Assembly (NCBI RefSeq): GCF_030381805.1 | Contig: NZ_JAUDRH010000020.1 | Coordinates: 76,767-140,766, forward strand | Direction: 5' to 3' | DNA length: 64,000 nt | Origin: Chlorogloeopsis sp. ULAP01 | GTDB taxonomy: Bacteria > Cyanobacteriota > Cyanobacteriia > Cyanobacteriales > Nostocaceae | In this document: piece after piece, positions 8,217-17,701 of the stretch | How the letters are laid out: each line of letters begins with the position of its first letter | How positions within the stretch are numbered: position 1 is the first letter of the stretch | Translations under genes and position numbers: made by a program | The notes under the pieces: model-generated | The model's database searches: none | What the model was told of the DNA's origin: nothing | The model's input: only the letters and a program-made list of their open reading frames with translations

Positions 8217-10469
8217 TTGAATAGATTTTTTTTTCAAACGCAAAGGAACGCAAAGGAAAGCGCGGAGGAACGCAAAGGCAGAACTCTGCGTTTAACCTCT
8301 GCGTGCCTCTGCGTTTCGATAATTATTTTCTGTAGCCTTATCTTTCTTCCCCTACCTGTTTGGAGCGCACCTGCACAACCAGAACGCACGCCCTTAACTT
8401 TAGAATTATTACAAGAACGAGTACGCACGCCCACAATCCGCGAAGGCAATTTGACTGTAGATTTGCGGCAGATGGTGATAGATTTACGCCCAGAAAATTC
8501 TGTCTTTCGTGACGCTTTTTACCAAATGCTGCGTAAAGAACTGCAAAAGGCTGGTTCTAAGCCTTTGGGTTTAGACTTGAGTTTTTCTCTGATTCAAGGA
8601 GATTTTATTGGTAGTGATTTGGGGTTGAGAACTCCGCTTTATGCCCAAGCGATCGCTCCTATTTTTACTGCCGCAGAGCAAGAACAACTTGAACGTTTGC
8701 GTGTGGTTTGTTTGCAGTCTTTTACCTTGGCGTTTCCCACCTCTAAAGATTGCCGATCGCTTTTGGCAACTCCCCCAGCTGCATCTAGTGAAATCAGTGT
8801 TTTCCGTGGCTCGGTAGTGTTAGAGCAAACGCATTTTACTGGGGCTGTGCAGTTTGCCAATACGTTTTTTCTTCAACCTGTAAATGCTACAGGTACTATT
8901 TTCAGCCAAGAAGCGAATTGGATAGAAACGCGATTTAGTCGTGGTGTGAGCTTTGTAAATGCCACTTTTCGGCGCGAGAGTCAGTGGCAGAGTAGTATCT
9001 TTTTTGATAAAAGTAATTTTAAACAAAGCCAGTTTCAGGAAAATGTTTATTTTCAAAATAGTATCTTTGCAGACACTGCCAATTTTAACCAAGCAACTTT
9101 TAAACAGTTAGCAAAGTTTAATCGCGCCCAGTGGCAAGGAAATGCAGATTTTTCTGGTGTGCGCTTTGTCAATTCAGCCCAGTTTACCAAAGCTAATTTC
9201 AATCAGTTCTTGTTTTTAACAGAAGCTGCTTTTGAGCAAGCTGTGACTTTCCGGGAAGCCCAGTTTAATCAATCTGTAAATCTGCGAGGTGCTAGCATTC
9301 TCAATCAAGCAGATTTTAGCGATGCCGAATTTGCTCAAGAAGCTTTTTTAAATGTCTCTGGAATCGCTTTTAACTCTAATCAAGCCAAAATATTAGGCAA
9401 TCCTGGTCAAATTGGTGAAAAGCTAGTAGTATCAACTTTACAAGGCAATCAAAATGTCTTGCGGAATTTGGGGCAAAATTTTCGCCAGTTACAGCAAATT
9501 GCTGATGCCAATCAACTGGAGTATACAAAACAGCGATTGCGATTGGCACAGTTAAACTACCTTTTGGCTGGTGCAAATATTAATAGTGCTTCCAAAAAAC
9601 GTTTGATTAATCTTGGTTTTTCACCAACCCAAGCAGAAGCGATCGCCCGCCGTAGAGTGATACAACCGTTTCGCAAACAAAGCGAGCTACTCACTCTTAC
9701 AGATTTTGATCTAGAAACATATACGCAACTAAGTTCCCGGATTGTTGTTGGTGAACCTCTCTCTTTTGGTAAGTGGTTGTTACAAGCTTGGCATTGGCTA
9801 ACATTGAGTTTACTGCTGCTGCTTTCTGGCTACGGAACGGATTTTTACTTGGTATTTGGTGTCGGCTTGATTGCGATCGCCTATTTCGGCATCCTATTTT
9901 GGCTAGTTGATCGTTGTCGTCGCCTACATCCTGTACCAGTTTTACCTACAGTCTCCGAAACTATAGCAATGCTAACTAGTTTTAGCCTGTTAACAGTGTT
10001 TGGTATCTTTGCCATTTTTCGCACTGCCGAACAACCTTGGCTCACACTGGGTTGTTTGACAGCGATTATTGTTCCCGTGCCAGCAATTTTGTTGCTCCGC
10101 CTATATCAACAAGGGCGCTATCATGACTTAATGGATGTTTCCTATTTCACAGAAGACGGTAGTATGCGCCAATTAAGATTGCTAATTGGACGCTTGCCAG
10201 TCATACCCCGGTTTGAAATATTTCGCGATCGCTATCTGCCACTGTTGTGGAATCGTCGTTGGAATTGGCTAAACTACTATGACTTTAGCCTCAACAACTT
10301 ACTGAAAACCGGATTTAATGACGTTCGCCTGCGAGATCAGCATCTTCCAGGCATCATCACTACATTGGCTTGGTTCCAGTGGAGTTTAGGTATACTTTAC
10401 ATTACCCTAGCTTTATGGACTCTTTCCCGCACCATTCCAGGATTGAACTTGCTAATTTATTTAAAATGA
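8217..10469 (+). CDS. Pentapeptide-repeat membrane protein with repeat-derived N-terminus
   Basis: The 750-aa frame opens with TTG directly after the upstream stop; GAGGAG is 3 nt before it. Residues 1-35 are encoded by a dispersed cyanobacterial repeat, then a hydrophobic signal segment ends near WSA at about 51. Residues about 195-365 carry degenerate pentapeptide units (ANFNQATF, ADFSGVRF, AQFTKANF, ADFSDAEF), expected to form a right-handed beta-helix. A helix-hairpin-helix-like stretch (LINLGFSPTQAEAIARRR) follows at about 460-480, and the C-terminal 230 residues hold about five membrane segments. The biochemical function is unknown. Coupling to the upstream oxidoreductase is likely translational. 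Confidence 0.8.
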   Translation: MNRFFFQTQRNAKESAEERKGRTLRLTSACLCVSIIIFCSLIFLPLPVWSAPAQPERTPLTLELLQERVRTPTIREGNLTVDLRQMVIDLRPENSVFRDAFYQMLRKELQKAGSKPLGLDLSFSLIQGDFIGSDLGLRTPLYAQAIAPIFTAAEQEQLERLRVVCLQSFTLAFPTSKDCRSLLATPPAASSEISVFRGSVVLEQTHFTGAVQFANTFFLQPVNATGTIFSQEANWIETRFSRGVSFVNATFRRESQWQSSIFFDKSNFKQSQFQENVYFQNSIFADTANFNQATFKQLAKFNRAQWQGNADFSGVRFVNSAQFTKANFNQFLFLTEAAFEQAVTFREAQFNQSVNLRGASILNQADFSDAEFAQEAFLNVSGIAFNSNQAKILGNPGQIGEKLVVSTLQGNQNVLRNLGQNFRQLQQIADANQLEYTKQRLRLAQLNYLLAGANINSASKKRLINLGFSPTQAEAIARRRVIQPFRKQSELLTLTDFDLETYTQLSSRIVVGEPLSFGKWLLQAWHWLTLSLLLLLSGYGTDFYLVFGVGLIAIAYFGILFWLVDRCRRLHPVPVLPTVSETIAMLTSFSLLTVFGIFAIFRTAEQPWLTLGCLTAIIVPVPAILLLRLYQQGRYHDLMDVSYFTEDGSMRQLRLLIGRLPVIPRFEIFRDRYLPLLWNRRWNWLNYYDFSLNNLLKTGFNDVRLRDQHLPGIITTLAWFQWSLGILYITLALWTLSRTIPGLNLLIYLK
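8236..8316. repeat. Dispersed palindromic repeat inside coding sequence
   Basis: Direct AACGCAAAGG units are followed by CTCTGCGTTTAAC and CCTCTGCGTTT units in inverse orientation. This combination is a familiar intergenic repeat in Nostocales, but here it is translated as the N-terminus of the pentapeptide-repeat protein. Confidence 0.6.
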
Positions 10470-10515
10470 TGGCTCAAATTCACCACCAAGCATGAAAATA
10501 CCTGTTCCCTATTCC

Positions 10516-11106
10516 TTATTTGAGATACCCCCAAAGTCTTTCCATCAAATTAACATCCAGAGAATTTTGTAACTGCTTATTTTCAGTACATAAGTTATTA
10601 TCAACTGGAAAAATCAGGCGATCGCGATCACAAAAAGTTTTTTTAAAACCTTTTAGTTTTCGCCTTTTTTGTTTACGGTTATGAAGATATGTCATTTTCA
10701 GTTTTACTTGCAATTTGTAAACGGTTACATCTTGCGCTTGCACTCCGAAAATGCTATCAAACCATTGTTGTAATTGGTTATACCTTTGAATTTTTCCCTC
10801 TGACTGTTTAATTTGTTTATTAGAGTTTTCAACTGTACAATTCAATATTTTCCCTACTTTCAATAGACTATTTTGAGACTTTATTACTAAGGTAATTCCT
10901 CCCTCTTGGTAGTCTGCCAACCACCTTTGGATTGTGGATCTGTCTCTGCCGAGTATCTTTGCTATTGCCTTCACACTCATACCCTCTGTTTTGATCAGGT
11001 AAAGTGCTTGAATGCGTTCTTTGAGTCGCAGATTTTTCTGTTGGCGCAACAGCACCTCTAATGTCTCTGCACTCTCATTTATTTGAACTTGGGTAACACA
11101 TACCAT
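10516..11106 (-). pseudogene. IS630-family transposase remnant, catalytic domain deleted
   Basis: The 196-aa frame begins like cyanobacterial IS630 transposases, with a homeodomain-like helix-turn-helix (GMSVKAIAKILGRDRSTIQRWL) at about residues 42-63. It ends with NLMERLWGYLK, which matches the conserved NLIERLWKxLK tail of that family. The segment between, where the DDE catalytic residues should lie, is replaced by unrelated Lys/Gln-rich sequence and is more than 100 residues too short. An internal deletion and drift are inferred. It sits just downstream of the exopolysaccharide locus. Confidence 0.65.
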
Positions 11107-11224
11107 TATTTTTCACTCATGCAATCTCTTCTACCATTTACCGTTTACCTTTTTTCAAAGTGGTATGGTAGTTCATTTTTTTGAAAAAATGTCTTGGAAT
11201 CGTTGACACGAATATTATTAAATT

Positions 11225-11252
11225 TGAGACAAGATAAACTAACTATGTCTCA
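11225..11252 (-). terminator. Possible terminator hairpin at end of exopolysaccharide operon
   Basis: TGAGACA and TGTCTCA pair across a 14-nt loop, overlapping the stop codon of the BY-kinase gene. An AT-rich run follows on the minus strand, but a true U-tract is missing, so this is weak. Confidence 0.25.
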
Positions 11253-13466
11253 CCAAAGACTGAGATTGCCAACTCTTACTGCTTTAGGAACCTCGCTATC
11301 TTGAGCTTGAGAGTAGAATTCATTAGCAAGATATAAGCGGCTGTAGGGTTCATTGTAAGCATGAACTCCATTTACTACTAGTCCTAAAACATTTTGACCC
11401 GATTTGTTTAAAAACTCCTTCGCAAATAAACCGCTAGCATAATCAACAACCCCAGGACGAGCTACAAATAAAACACCATCAGCCATATGTCCTAAAGTAG
11501 CAGCGTCAGCAGCAACTGTTAAAGAAGGAGCATCAATAATCACAAAATCATAGTTGCTAGTAAAGTTTTCTATCAATGCAGCCATTTTTTTGGAATCGAG
11601 GAGGGAGGCAGGAGAGGGAGGTACCACCCCAGCACTAAGAACATCCAAATTTTCCATCACGGGTTTGACAGCCGTTGTCAATTGTGCTTCTTTAACAATG
11701 ACATTGCTCAATCCTTCATGATTTGGTAATTCCCAAATATGATGCTGAACCGGGCGGTGTAAATCTCCATCTATCAGCAAAACTTTACGCTCCATCTGCG
11801 CCATTGCGATCGCTAAATTGGCAGCTACCGTTGACTTACCTTCTGTAGGCACAGAACTCGTCACAACGATAACTTTTAGTTCTTTATCAGCACTTATAAA
11901 CTTGAGATTAGCCCGCAGCATTCGGAAAGCTTCACTAATAGGCGATCGAGGGGCATTGCGAACTACAAGCCTTTGGTTGTAAACCTCCGGTTCTTTCTTA
12001 TTACGCAGAGGTTTTTTCGACTTATTAAATGAAGGAATCACCCCCAACAAAGTAAATCCAAACAATTCCTGTGCTTGTTGAACAGTCCGAATCGATTTAT
12101 CCCTGGCTTCTAAGATATACACAGCAGCCACAGCAGCCATACTAGCCAATACACCTGCACCCAGGTACAACACTATCGGAGAAGACATCGGTTCTTCTGG
12201 AACTTCAGCTTTGGTGATAATGCTGGCATTACCCACATTTTGATTTTCAGCAATCCGACTTTCTTGTAATTTTTGTAGCAACAGTGAGTAGGTAGTTTGC
12301 GCTGCTTCTACTTTACGTTCTAACTGCCGTTGTATTTGTTCCAATCTTGGCAGATTATTCAGTCTTTGCCTGTAACCAGTTAGTAAATTAGATAAAGTAG
12401 TTGCTTGATTTGCTAATCCCAGACGATTTGCTTCTAATTCTGCCAGTCTTTCAGATAGTCGTTGTTTCATTTCTCCAAGTTGCAAGTTTGTATTTGGTTG
12501 TGGTTGATTACCTCCTCCCACTTGTTGAATTCGTTTTTGCATTAGTCCATTTAAAGACTGGATTTTTTCTTCTAAATCTATAATAAATGGATGGGTGTCT
12601 TGCAAAACTGTGCGCCTAGATGCGAGTTGCGTCTCTAACAATTGAATTTCTCTGAGTACATCTTGTACCCCTGGTGTTTGACTCAAGGAAGTCGTCGCTA
12701 GTGCCTGTTGAGAGTCCATTTCTAATTGTTTGCGCACTTGTTGAGATTGTGCTTCAACATTGGCAAATTCAGATTGAACTGTGTTAATTTCCTGTTGTAA
12801 TTCTGCAATCACTCCTACTGCTCTGGTTGCTTCTTCTTCTAGAGAAACAACTTTGTACTTTTCTTTAAACTTCGCTAATTCTGCTTCGGCATTGCGAACA
12901 ACAAATTCTGCATTTGGTAGTTGTTTTTCAATAAACTTGCGGGCTGCTGATGCTTCGGCTCTTAATGAAGATACATTTTGCTCTAAATAGTTATCCATCA
13001 AATTATTAACAACCTGTGTAGCTATCTCTGGATGTTTATCCTGATAGGTAATTTGGATAACATCGGCTCCTTTGACATCTTTTACAGTCAGCCGTTTCAA
13101 AAAATCTTTGGGTTTTAAGATATCTCCTTTGTTATCTTGTAAGTCAAGTTCTCTAATAGTTTTTTGGATTACAGGTAGAGAAGTTATGACTTCCGCTTCT
13201 GTTTTGAGAGGATTAGTTTGAGTATCACGTCCGACTGTCTCTAATGTACTTATTTCTCTTCCTACTCCTGTGAGAACCGACGTAGTATTTGTTCTTTGGA
13301 ACCGTAACTTTCCTTCTGCTAAATAAGTAGGCTTTTTGAAAATAGTTAAAGCGATAGCAGCAATCAGGAAAGTAGGTAAAAATATATTTAAAGCAGGAAC
13401 CCAACGCTGTTTTAAAATTTGATAATATTTCACTAACGGCGAAGATTTTTCTTGAGTTTCTATCAT
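11250..13466 (-). CDS. Wzc-type polysaccharide co-polymerase / bacterial tyrosine autokinase
   Basis: The 738-aa protein combines a Wzz-like chain-length domain (membrane segment at about 25-45, a long coiled-coil periplasmic region at 180-410, second membrane segment at about 425-447) with a cytoplasmic BY-kinase. The kinase has Walker A SSVPTEGKSTVA, Walker A' VLLIDGDLHRP and Walker B FVIIDAPS, and a C-terminal Tyr-rich tail (AYNEPYSRLYLANEFY) typical of the autophosphorylated cluster. Such proteins control chain length and export in Wzx/Wzy pathways. It is the last gene of the exopolysaccharide operon. A Wza-like outer-membrane exporter and a partner phosphatase are not in the window. Confidence 0.93.
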   Translation of the reverse strand: MIETQEKSSPLVKYYQILKQRWVPALNIFLPTFLIAAIALTIFKKPTYLAEGKLRFQRTNTTSVLTGVGREISTLETVGRDTQTNPLKTEAEVITSLPVIQKTIRELDLQDNKGDILKPKDFLKRLTVKDVKGADVIQITYQDKHPEIATQVVNNLMDNYLEQNVSSLRAEASAARKFIEKQLPNAEFVVRNAEAELAKFKEKYKVVSLEEEATRAVGVIAELQQEINTVQSEFANVEAQSQQVRKQLEMDSQQALATTSLSQTPGVQDVLREIQLLETQLASRRTVLQDTHPFIIDLEEKIQSLNGLMQKRIQQVGGGNQPQPNTNLQLGEMKQRLSERLAELEANRLGLANQATTLSNLLTGYRQRLNNLPRLEQIQRQLERKVEAAQTTYSLLLQKLQESRIAENQNVGNASIITKAEVPEEPMSSPIVLYLGAGVLASMAAVAAVYILEARDKSIRTVQQAQELFGFTLLGVIPSFNKSKKPLRNKKEPEVYNQRLVVRNAPRSPISEAFRMLRANLKFISADKELKVIVVTSSVPTEGKSTVAANLAIAMAQMERKVLLIDGDLHRPVQHHIWELPNHEGLSNVIVKEAQLTTAVKPVMENLDVLSAGVVPPSPASLLDSKKMAALIENFTSNYDFVIIDAPSLTVAADAATLGHMADGVLFVARPGVVDYASGLFAKEFLNKSGQNVLGLVVNGVHAYNEPYSRLYLANEFYSQAQDSEVPKAVRVGNLSLW

Positions 13467-13520
13467 CTATTTGCTCCTTTTAATAGACTGAATTAATATT
13501 GAATTATGAGGTTTTAATAC

Positions 13521-14681
13521 TTAGAAAATTAATAATGGTTCTGTTTTCTTAGAAACATAGTGAACAGCAATGATGCTATCAATCACTCGCTGCAAATCAT
13601 CATCTGTGAGATTAGAACCAGAAGGTAAGCAAAGACCATGTGTAAATAAATCTTCTGCCACTGCACCACCAATACATTCACATTCAGCAAACACAGGCTG
13701 GAGATGCAAAGGCTTCCAAACTGGGCGTGATTCTATTTGCCCTGTTTGCAGGGCAAGGCGCACTTGTTCTCTATCTGCACCAAAAGCTTTAGGGTCTATC
13801 GTCAAGCAGGTTAGCCAACGAGTAGCACATCCATAATTTGCTTCCGGCATAAGTTCTATTCCTGGTAAATTTCCCAAGCAAGAAGCGTAAATTCTAAAGT
13901 TGCGTTGTCTAGAGGCAACCCGTTGTTTTAAAACACGCAACTGCCCTCGCCCAATACCTGCTGAAACGTTACTGAGGCGGTAGTTGTAGCCAACTTCCGA
14001 ATGTTGGTAATGGGGAGCAGGATCGCGTGCTTGAGTTGCCAAGAAACGAGCTTTTGTCACTAACTGCTCCTCAGGGGAAACCAGCATCCCCCCACCGGAA
14101 GTAGTGATGATTTTATTGCCGTTGAAAGAGTAGATACCAATACGTCCAAAAGTGCCGGGAGAGCGTCCTTTATAAGTGGCACCTAATGCCTCTGCCGCAT
14201 CTTCAATCAGAGGAATATTATATTGATTGCAAGCATTGAGAATCGGATCAATATCTGCACTTTGACCGTACAAATGTACAACTACAACTGCTTTGGGTAA
14301 CTTGCCAATCCGGGCGCGCTTCTGTAGTGCTTCACACAGCAAGTTAGGATTCATGTTCCAAGAAGTGCGATCGCTATCAATAAATACAGGTTTTGCTCCT
14401 AGATAAACAATTGGGTTGGCACTAGCAGCAAAAGTCAAGGTTGAGCAAAAAACTTCATCCCCACGTTCTACACCGACTAATTGCAGAGCTAAGTGCAAAG
14501 CTGCTGTGCCAGAAGCCAATGCCGCAGCATAGCCAGCACCTGTAACTTGACAAAATTCCTTTTCAAAGGCATCTATATGTGGGCCAACAGGTGCAATCCA
14601 GTTAGTATCAAAGGCCTCTTTGACAAATTCTAGTTCGCGATCGCCTATGTGAGGAGTTGAAAGCAGAATTGTTTTTTTCAT
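13521..14681 (-). CDS. DegT/DnrJ/EryC1/StrS family PLP-dependent sugar aminotransferase
   Basis: The 386-aa protein is full length for this family. It shows ALASGTAALHLALQL for cofactor binding, LYGQSADIDPI, IEDAAEALGATYKGR, and SFNGNKIITTSGGG, where the Lys forms the internal aldimine with PLP. Members transfer an amino group to 3- or 4-keto nucleotide sugars. AGAAGAGAT just before the ATG is a good ribosome binding site. Together with the dehydratase gene at 30352 it could make an amino-sugar precursor. The next genes encode acyltransferase-like proteins that could acylate that amine. Confidence 0.92.
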   Translation of the reverse strand: MKKTILLSTPHIGDRELEFVKEAFDTNWIAPVGPHIDAFEKEFCQVTGAGYAAALASGTAALHLALQLVGVERGDEVFCSTLTFAASANPIVYLGAKPVFIDSDRTSWNMNPNLLCEALQKRARIGKLPKAVVVVHLYGQSADIDPILNACNQYNIPLIEDAAEALGATYKGRSPGTFGRIGIYSFNGNKIITTSGGGMLVSPEEQLVTKARFLATQARDPAPHYQHSEVGYNYRLSNVSAGIGRGQLRVLKQRVASRQRNFRIYASCLGNLPGIELMPEANYGCATRWLTCLTIDPKAFGADREQVRLALQTGQIESRPVWKPLHLQPVFAECECIGGAVAEDLFTHGLCLPSGSNLTDDDLQRVIDSIIAVHYVSKKTEPLLIF

Positions 14682-14695
14682 CTTATCTCTTCTTC

Positions 14696-15760
14696 TTAAG
14701 AACGATAGGCAGGGAAAAAATCTGATTTAAGTAATTCTTCCGTCTGAATGTTTAAAGTTTTTGCCCGCAAGTCAACTAGATGGCGATATTTTTCTTCGTC
14801 TGTAATTAGCCGTAGTGTCGAGAAGATATGGCTTTGTTTAGAAAAACCTGCTTTGAAATGGTACAAACTATCTTGAGAACTTCCTACTCCACCACCCAGA
14901 TGAAAAACTTGGTTACCACGTTCCTTTGCCCAGAATCTAACATAGTCAAACATTAGCTTACTAGGAGCATCTTTCAAAAACCTTGTTTGTGTACAGCCGA
15001 GATGATACTGCACTATTCCACAGCATTCAGCAAATAAACCTGCACAAGCTATTTGTTTATGAAATTCCACAATACAAAGATGAAGTCTATCTCCGAAAAA
15101 ATCAGCGATATCTTCAAAGTATTTTTTCCCAAAATAATAGAAGTCTTTAGCTTCTACTCGATTCATTGTTTCTTCATAAATTAGATTGAATTCATTGATG
15201 TATTTATGAAGAGGCATCATTTTAGCTCTAAAACCAGAACGCTTGCATTTGTTGATTTTATTGCGGTGCGCTGGTCTTGTTTGATGCCAAATATCCTGAG
15301 CATTTAGTGTCAAATCAATAGCAACTGTCGTACCACTTTCTTTCAAAATCTCATTGTTTATTTGCTTCAGATTTTGGTTAAGTATGGGATGAAGTCTGAT
15401 AAATCCTGAACAAACTTGTTTATCCCGCAATACTTCTGTAAGTTTGCCTATTGCCAAGTTTAAAAACTCTGGAGTATTAGATGCTGCTTCATTTAATAAA
15501 AATCCAGGATAACCATAGGGCGAGACAATATCAAAAACTTCTGTTGTAAGCTCATCTTCAAATAAATCATCACATCGACGTAGTAAGTAAGGTAGAAAAA
15601 AGATTTTTTCCTCATCGACTATCACAATAGCCTCAGGAATCGATTTGGTTCTTTTCGACTCTAAATACACATACTCAGGCAAATGATAAATGTCATAACG
15701 GAGCTGTGCCAGAGTTTGTAACCACAAAGGATTAGTGATATCAATGACTTTAATATTCAT
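14696..15760 (-). CDS. FemAB/GNAT-like acyltransferase
   Basis: The 354-aa protein resembles the FemAB/BioF2-like acyltransferase group: a C-terminal GNAT fold with GLFAECCGIVQYHLGCT, LKDAPSKLMFDYVRFWAKERG and VFHLGGGVG. Family members transfer acyl or aminoacyl groups to amines of cell-wall or sugar substrates. ATG 15760 is preferred over a TTG four codons upstream; neither has a clear Shine-Dalgarno. It lies 14 nt upstream of the DegT gene, so one substrate chain is plausible. Substrate is unknown. Confidence 0.75.
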   Translation of the reverse strand: MNIKVIDITNPLWLQTLAQLRYDIYHLPEYVYLESKRTKSIPEAIVIVDEEKIFFLPYLLRRCDDLFEDELTTEVFDIVSPYGYPGFLLNEAASNTPEFLNLAIGKLTEVLRDKQVCSGFIRLHPILNQNLKQINNEILKESGTTVAIDLTLNAQDIWHQTRPAHRNKINKCKRSGFRAKMMPLHKYINEFNLIYEETMNRVEAKDFYYFGKKYFEDIADFFGDRLHLCIVEFHKQIACAGLFAECCGIVQYHLGCTQTRFLKDAPSKLMFDYVRFWAKERGNQVFHLGGGVGSSQDSLYHFKAGFSKQSHIFSTLRLITDEEKYRHLVDLRAKTLNIQTEELLKSDFFPAYRS

Positions 15761-15784
15761 GGTGAGGAGCAAAAATTTCTATGT

Positions 15785-16654
15785 TTACTTCCGTTCTTTC
15801 CGTCCTGTTAAGCGATAATATTTGTGTGGATATCGCCAGCGAATTACTTGGGCGATGATAGGATTTATTTGCACTCTAGCTGGAATATGCTCGACTGAAA
15901 AGCCTATTCCATCCTTAAAAATACAAAGCTTTTCATCTTCAGGTGAGTGCAAACCATTGACAAGTTCATGGATTGTGTCAGAACGTTGGCAGGCTTGTAC
16001 AAACTCAAATATTAACCCTAAGTTAATATTTGTTGTTATTGCCTCCGTTGAGATATAAAGATGCTCGAAATAAGCAGTTCCACTGACAGCATATCCGGAA
16101 ATATAGCCTCCCAATTTATCACCAATCAGACCTACCAGTATTAATCGGCGCTTAGTATCTATGTAGTTTGTCAATCTGGTAAGATATTCTGTTTTTGACG
16201 GTGCTTGCAAATATTCTGTTCGTTTTGCGGCTGAAAGAACAACTTCATATCCTTGCTCTTGCAGTAAATTTGGACAAGTTAACTGGAAAATATTTACTTT
16301 CTTTTGACACTGACGCAGATGTTTCCTACGATTTGCTGACAAGATGTGCAAACCATAGTTTTGAAGATTAGATAACAAGTGAACAGGTATTGAGCCATTG
16401 GCTGCTGTGGCATTTTTGTTGTACAAAGCTGCCCTAAATCCCCAAGAAAATGACACTGGGCAAGTTGCCTGCTCCGCACTCAAGCGAGCAAGCCAATGAA
16501 GGGGTTCATAAAAACCCGTAATTGACTGGTGCCAGTAACAACCCTGATGGTAAATAACCTGCTTTCCCTGCTCTATTTGCCAGTTTGCAAATTCTTCTTC
16601 CGTCATAGAATTGAGGACAGCTTCTGTAACATTCAGCATTTGTATAGAACTCAT
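15785..16654 (-). CDS. GNAT-like protein of exopolysaccharide locus
   Basis: The 289-aa protein has a central region (ANRRKHLRQCQKKVNIFQL, then LILVGLIGDKLGGYISGYAV and AYFEHLYISTEA) that reads as a GNAT/FemAB-type acyltransferase fold, with the beta4-beta5 strands recognisable. The usual acetyl-CoA pyrophosphate loop is not obvious. It sits between an ATP-grasp gene and a second acyltransferase-like gene, all closely spaced on one strand. Acylation of an amino sugar or glycan is the most likely role, inferred from context. Confidence 0.6.
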   Translation of the reverse strand: MSSIQMLNVTEAVLNSMTEEEFANWQIEQGKQVIYHQGCYWHQSITGFYEPLHWLARLSAEQATCPVSFSWGFRAALYNKNATAANGSIPVHLLSNLQNYGLHILSANRRKHLRQCQKKVNIFQLTCPNLLQEQGYEVVLSAAKRTEYLQAPSKTEYLTRLTNYIDTKRRLILVGLIGDKLGGYISGYAVSGTAYFEHLYISTEAITTNINLGLIFEFVQACQRSDTIHELVNGLHSPEDEKLCIFKDGIGFSVEHIPARVQINPIIAQVIRWRYPHKYYRLTGRKERK

Positions 16655-16693
16655 TAGCTGTACTTCTTTACTTTTGTGATTGAATTTGAGTGT

Positions 16694-17701
16694 TTATGCA
16701 ACCACGGTATTGACAAGTCCTAAATTATTTGTGAATAGCTCAAGTTGCTCTGGTTCAACTATAATTTCATTCCAATACTTAAACATAGCGATCGCTCGTA
16801 CTTGAGGCACCGGAATCGGCTTACCCAGAACATAATGTTTGATGAGATAGTCCACCGAGTTGAATCCAGCATGAGCGCGCAAAGGAGATGTGCCAGAGAA
16901 ACGGGCATTGATCTCAAAAATTTTAGGAATTCCTTGATCAACTCGAAATTGAAAATTTAAAGGACCAACCCCATCAAGTTGTTCTGCAATCTTAGCTAGT
17001 AAAGAATTGAAAGGAGCATCAGGTTCGACATAAGCGCGATAAGTATTACCATCCCGTAGTTCGCGCCTCATGGTGACTACTGCCTTAACAACTCCCTCCA
17101 TGTCTACCACCACGCCACTGGTATACTCTTGATTAGCAGTAGCAACACATTCTTGAATGATAGGATTCTCCACACAACACAATGCTTGATTTAATTCTTC
17201 CTCATTCTTGACAAGGTGAACACCAATAGAGCGAGCACCAATCCGAGGTTTAACAATTAACGGAAAATCACATTCCCGCAACAGATCGTAAATTCCGTTA
17301 GGCAACACAGATTTGGGATAAGGAAATCCATTTTCCAGGAGAAACTTATATGTCAACCATTTATCATCAGCAATTTGGATAACATGGGGTGGGCTAACAA
17401 TGACTCGTGTTTTATACCGAGATTCCAGTTCTAGTTTGTTTTGAGCGTATATCATCAGTTCTGTATCTGTACCAATCAAGACGACATCAGGTTTTTCACG
17501 CTCAAGAATACAGCAGACTACATCTAAATAAGATGGATTACTCGCAAGGGGAACTAAATATGCTTGATCTGCCCAATACAACCCAACAGAGCGAGGATCG
17601 GGATCTACTGCAATAATATGGTAAGGAATGTCAGACATCCGTAGGCACTTGATAATGCCTTGACCTAACAAAGCACCGGCTCCAGTTACTAAGACTTTCA
17701 T
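16694..17701 (-). CDS. ATP-grasp ligase (carbamoyl-phosphate-synthase-like)
   Basis: The 335-aa protein starts MKVLVTGAGALLGQGIIKCL; its ATG overlaps the stop of the upstream PHP gene as ATGA, which decides the start. It has a Rossmann-like N-terminal domain, then an ATP-grasp core: PLIVKPRIGARSIGVHLV (ATP-binding Lys), PIIQECV, and FEINARFSGTSPLRA (Mg-binding Glu/Asn). ATP-grasp enzymes join a carboxylate to an amine through an acylphosphate. Translational coupling to the PHP protein implies a shared step. The substrate is unknown; a glycan-decorating amino acid or acid is possible. Confidence 0.85.
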   Translation of the reverse strand: MKVLVTGAGALLGQGIIKCLRMSDIPYHIIAVDPDPRSVGLYWADQAYLVPLASNPSYLDVVCCILEREKPDVVLIGTDTELMIYAQNKLELESRYKTRVIVSPPHVIQIADDKWLTYKFLLENGFPYPKSVLPNGIYDLLRECDFPLIVKPRIGARSIGVHLVKNEEELNQALCCVENPIIQECVATANQEYTSGVVVDMEGVVKAVVTMRRELRDGNTYRAYVEPDAPFNSLLAKIAEQLDGVGPLNFQFRVDQGIPKIFEINARFSGTSPLRAHAGFNSVDYLIKHYVLGKPIPVPQVRAIAMFKYWNEIIVEPEQLELFTNNLGLVNTVVA

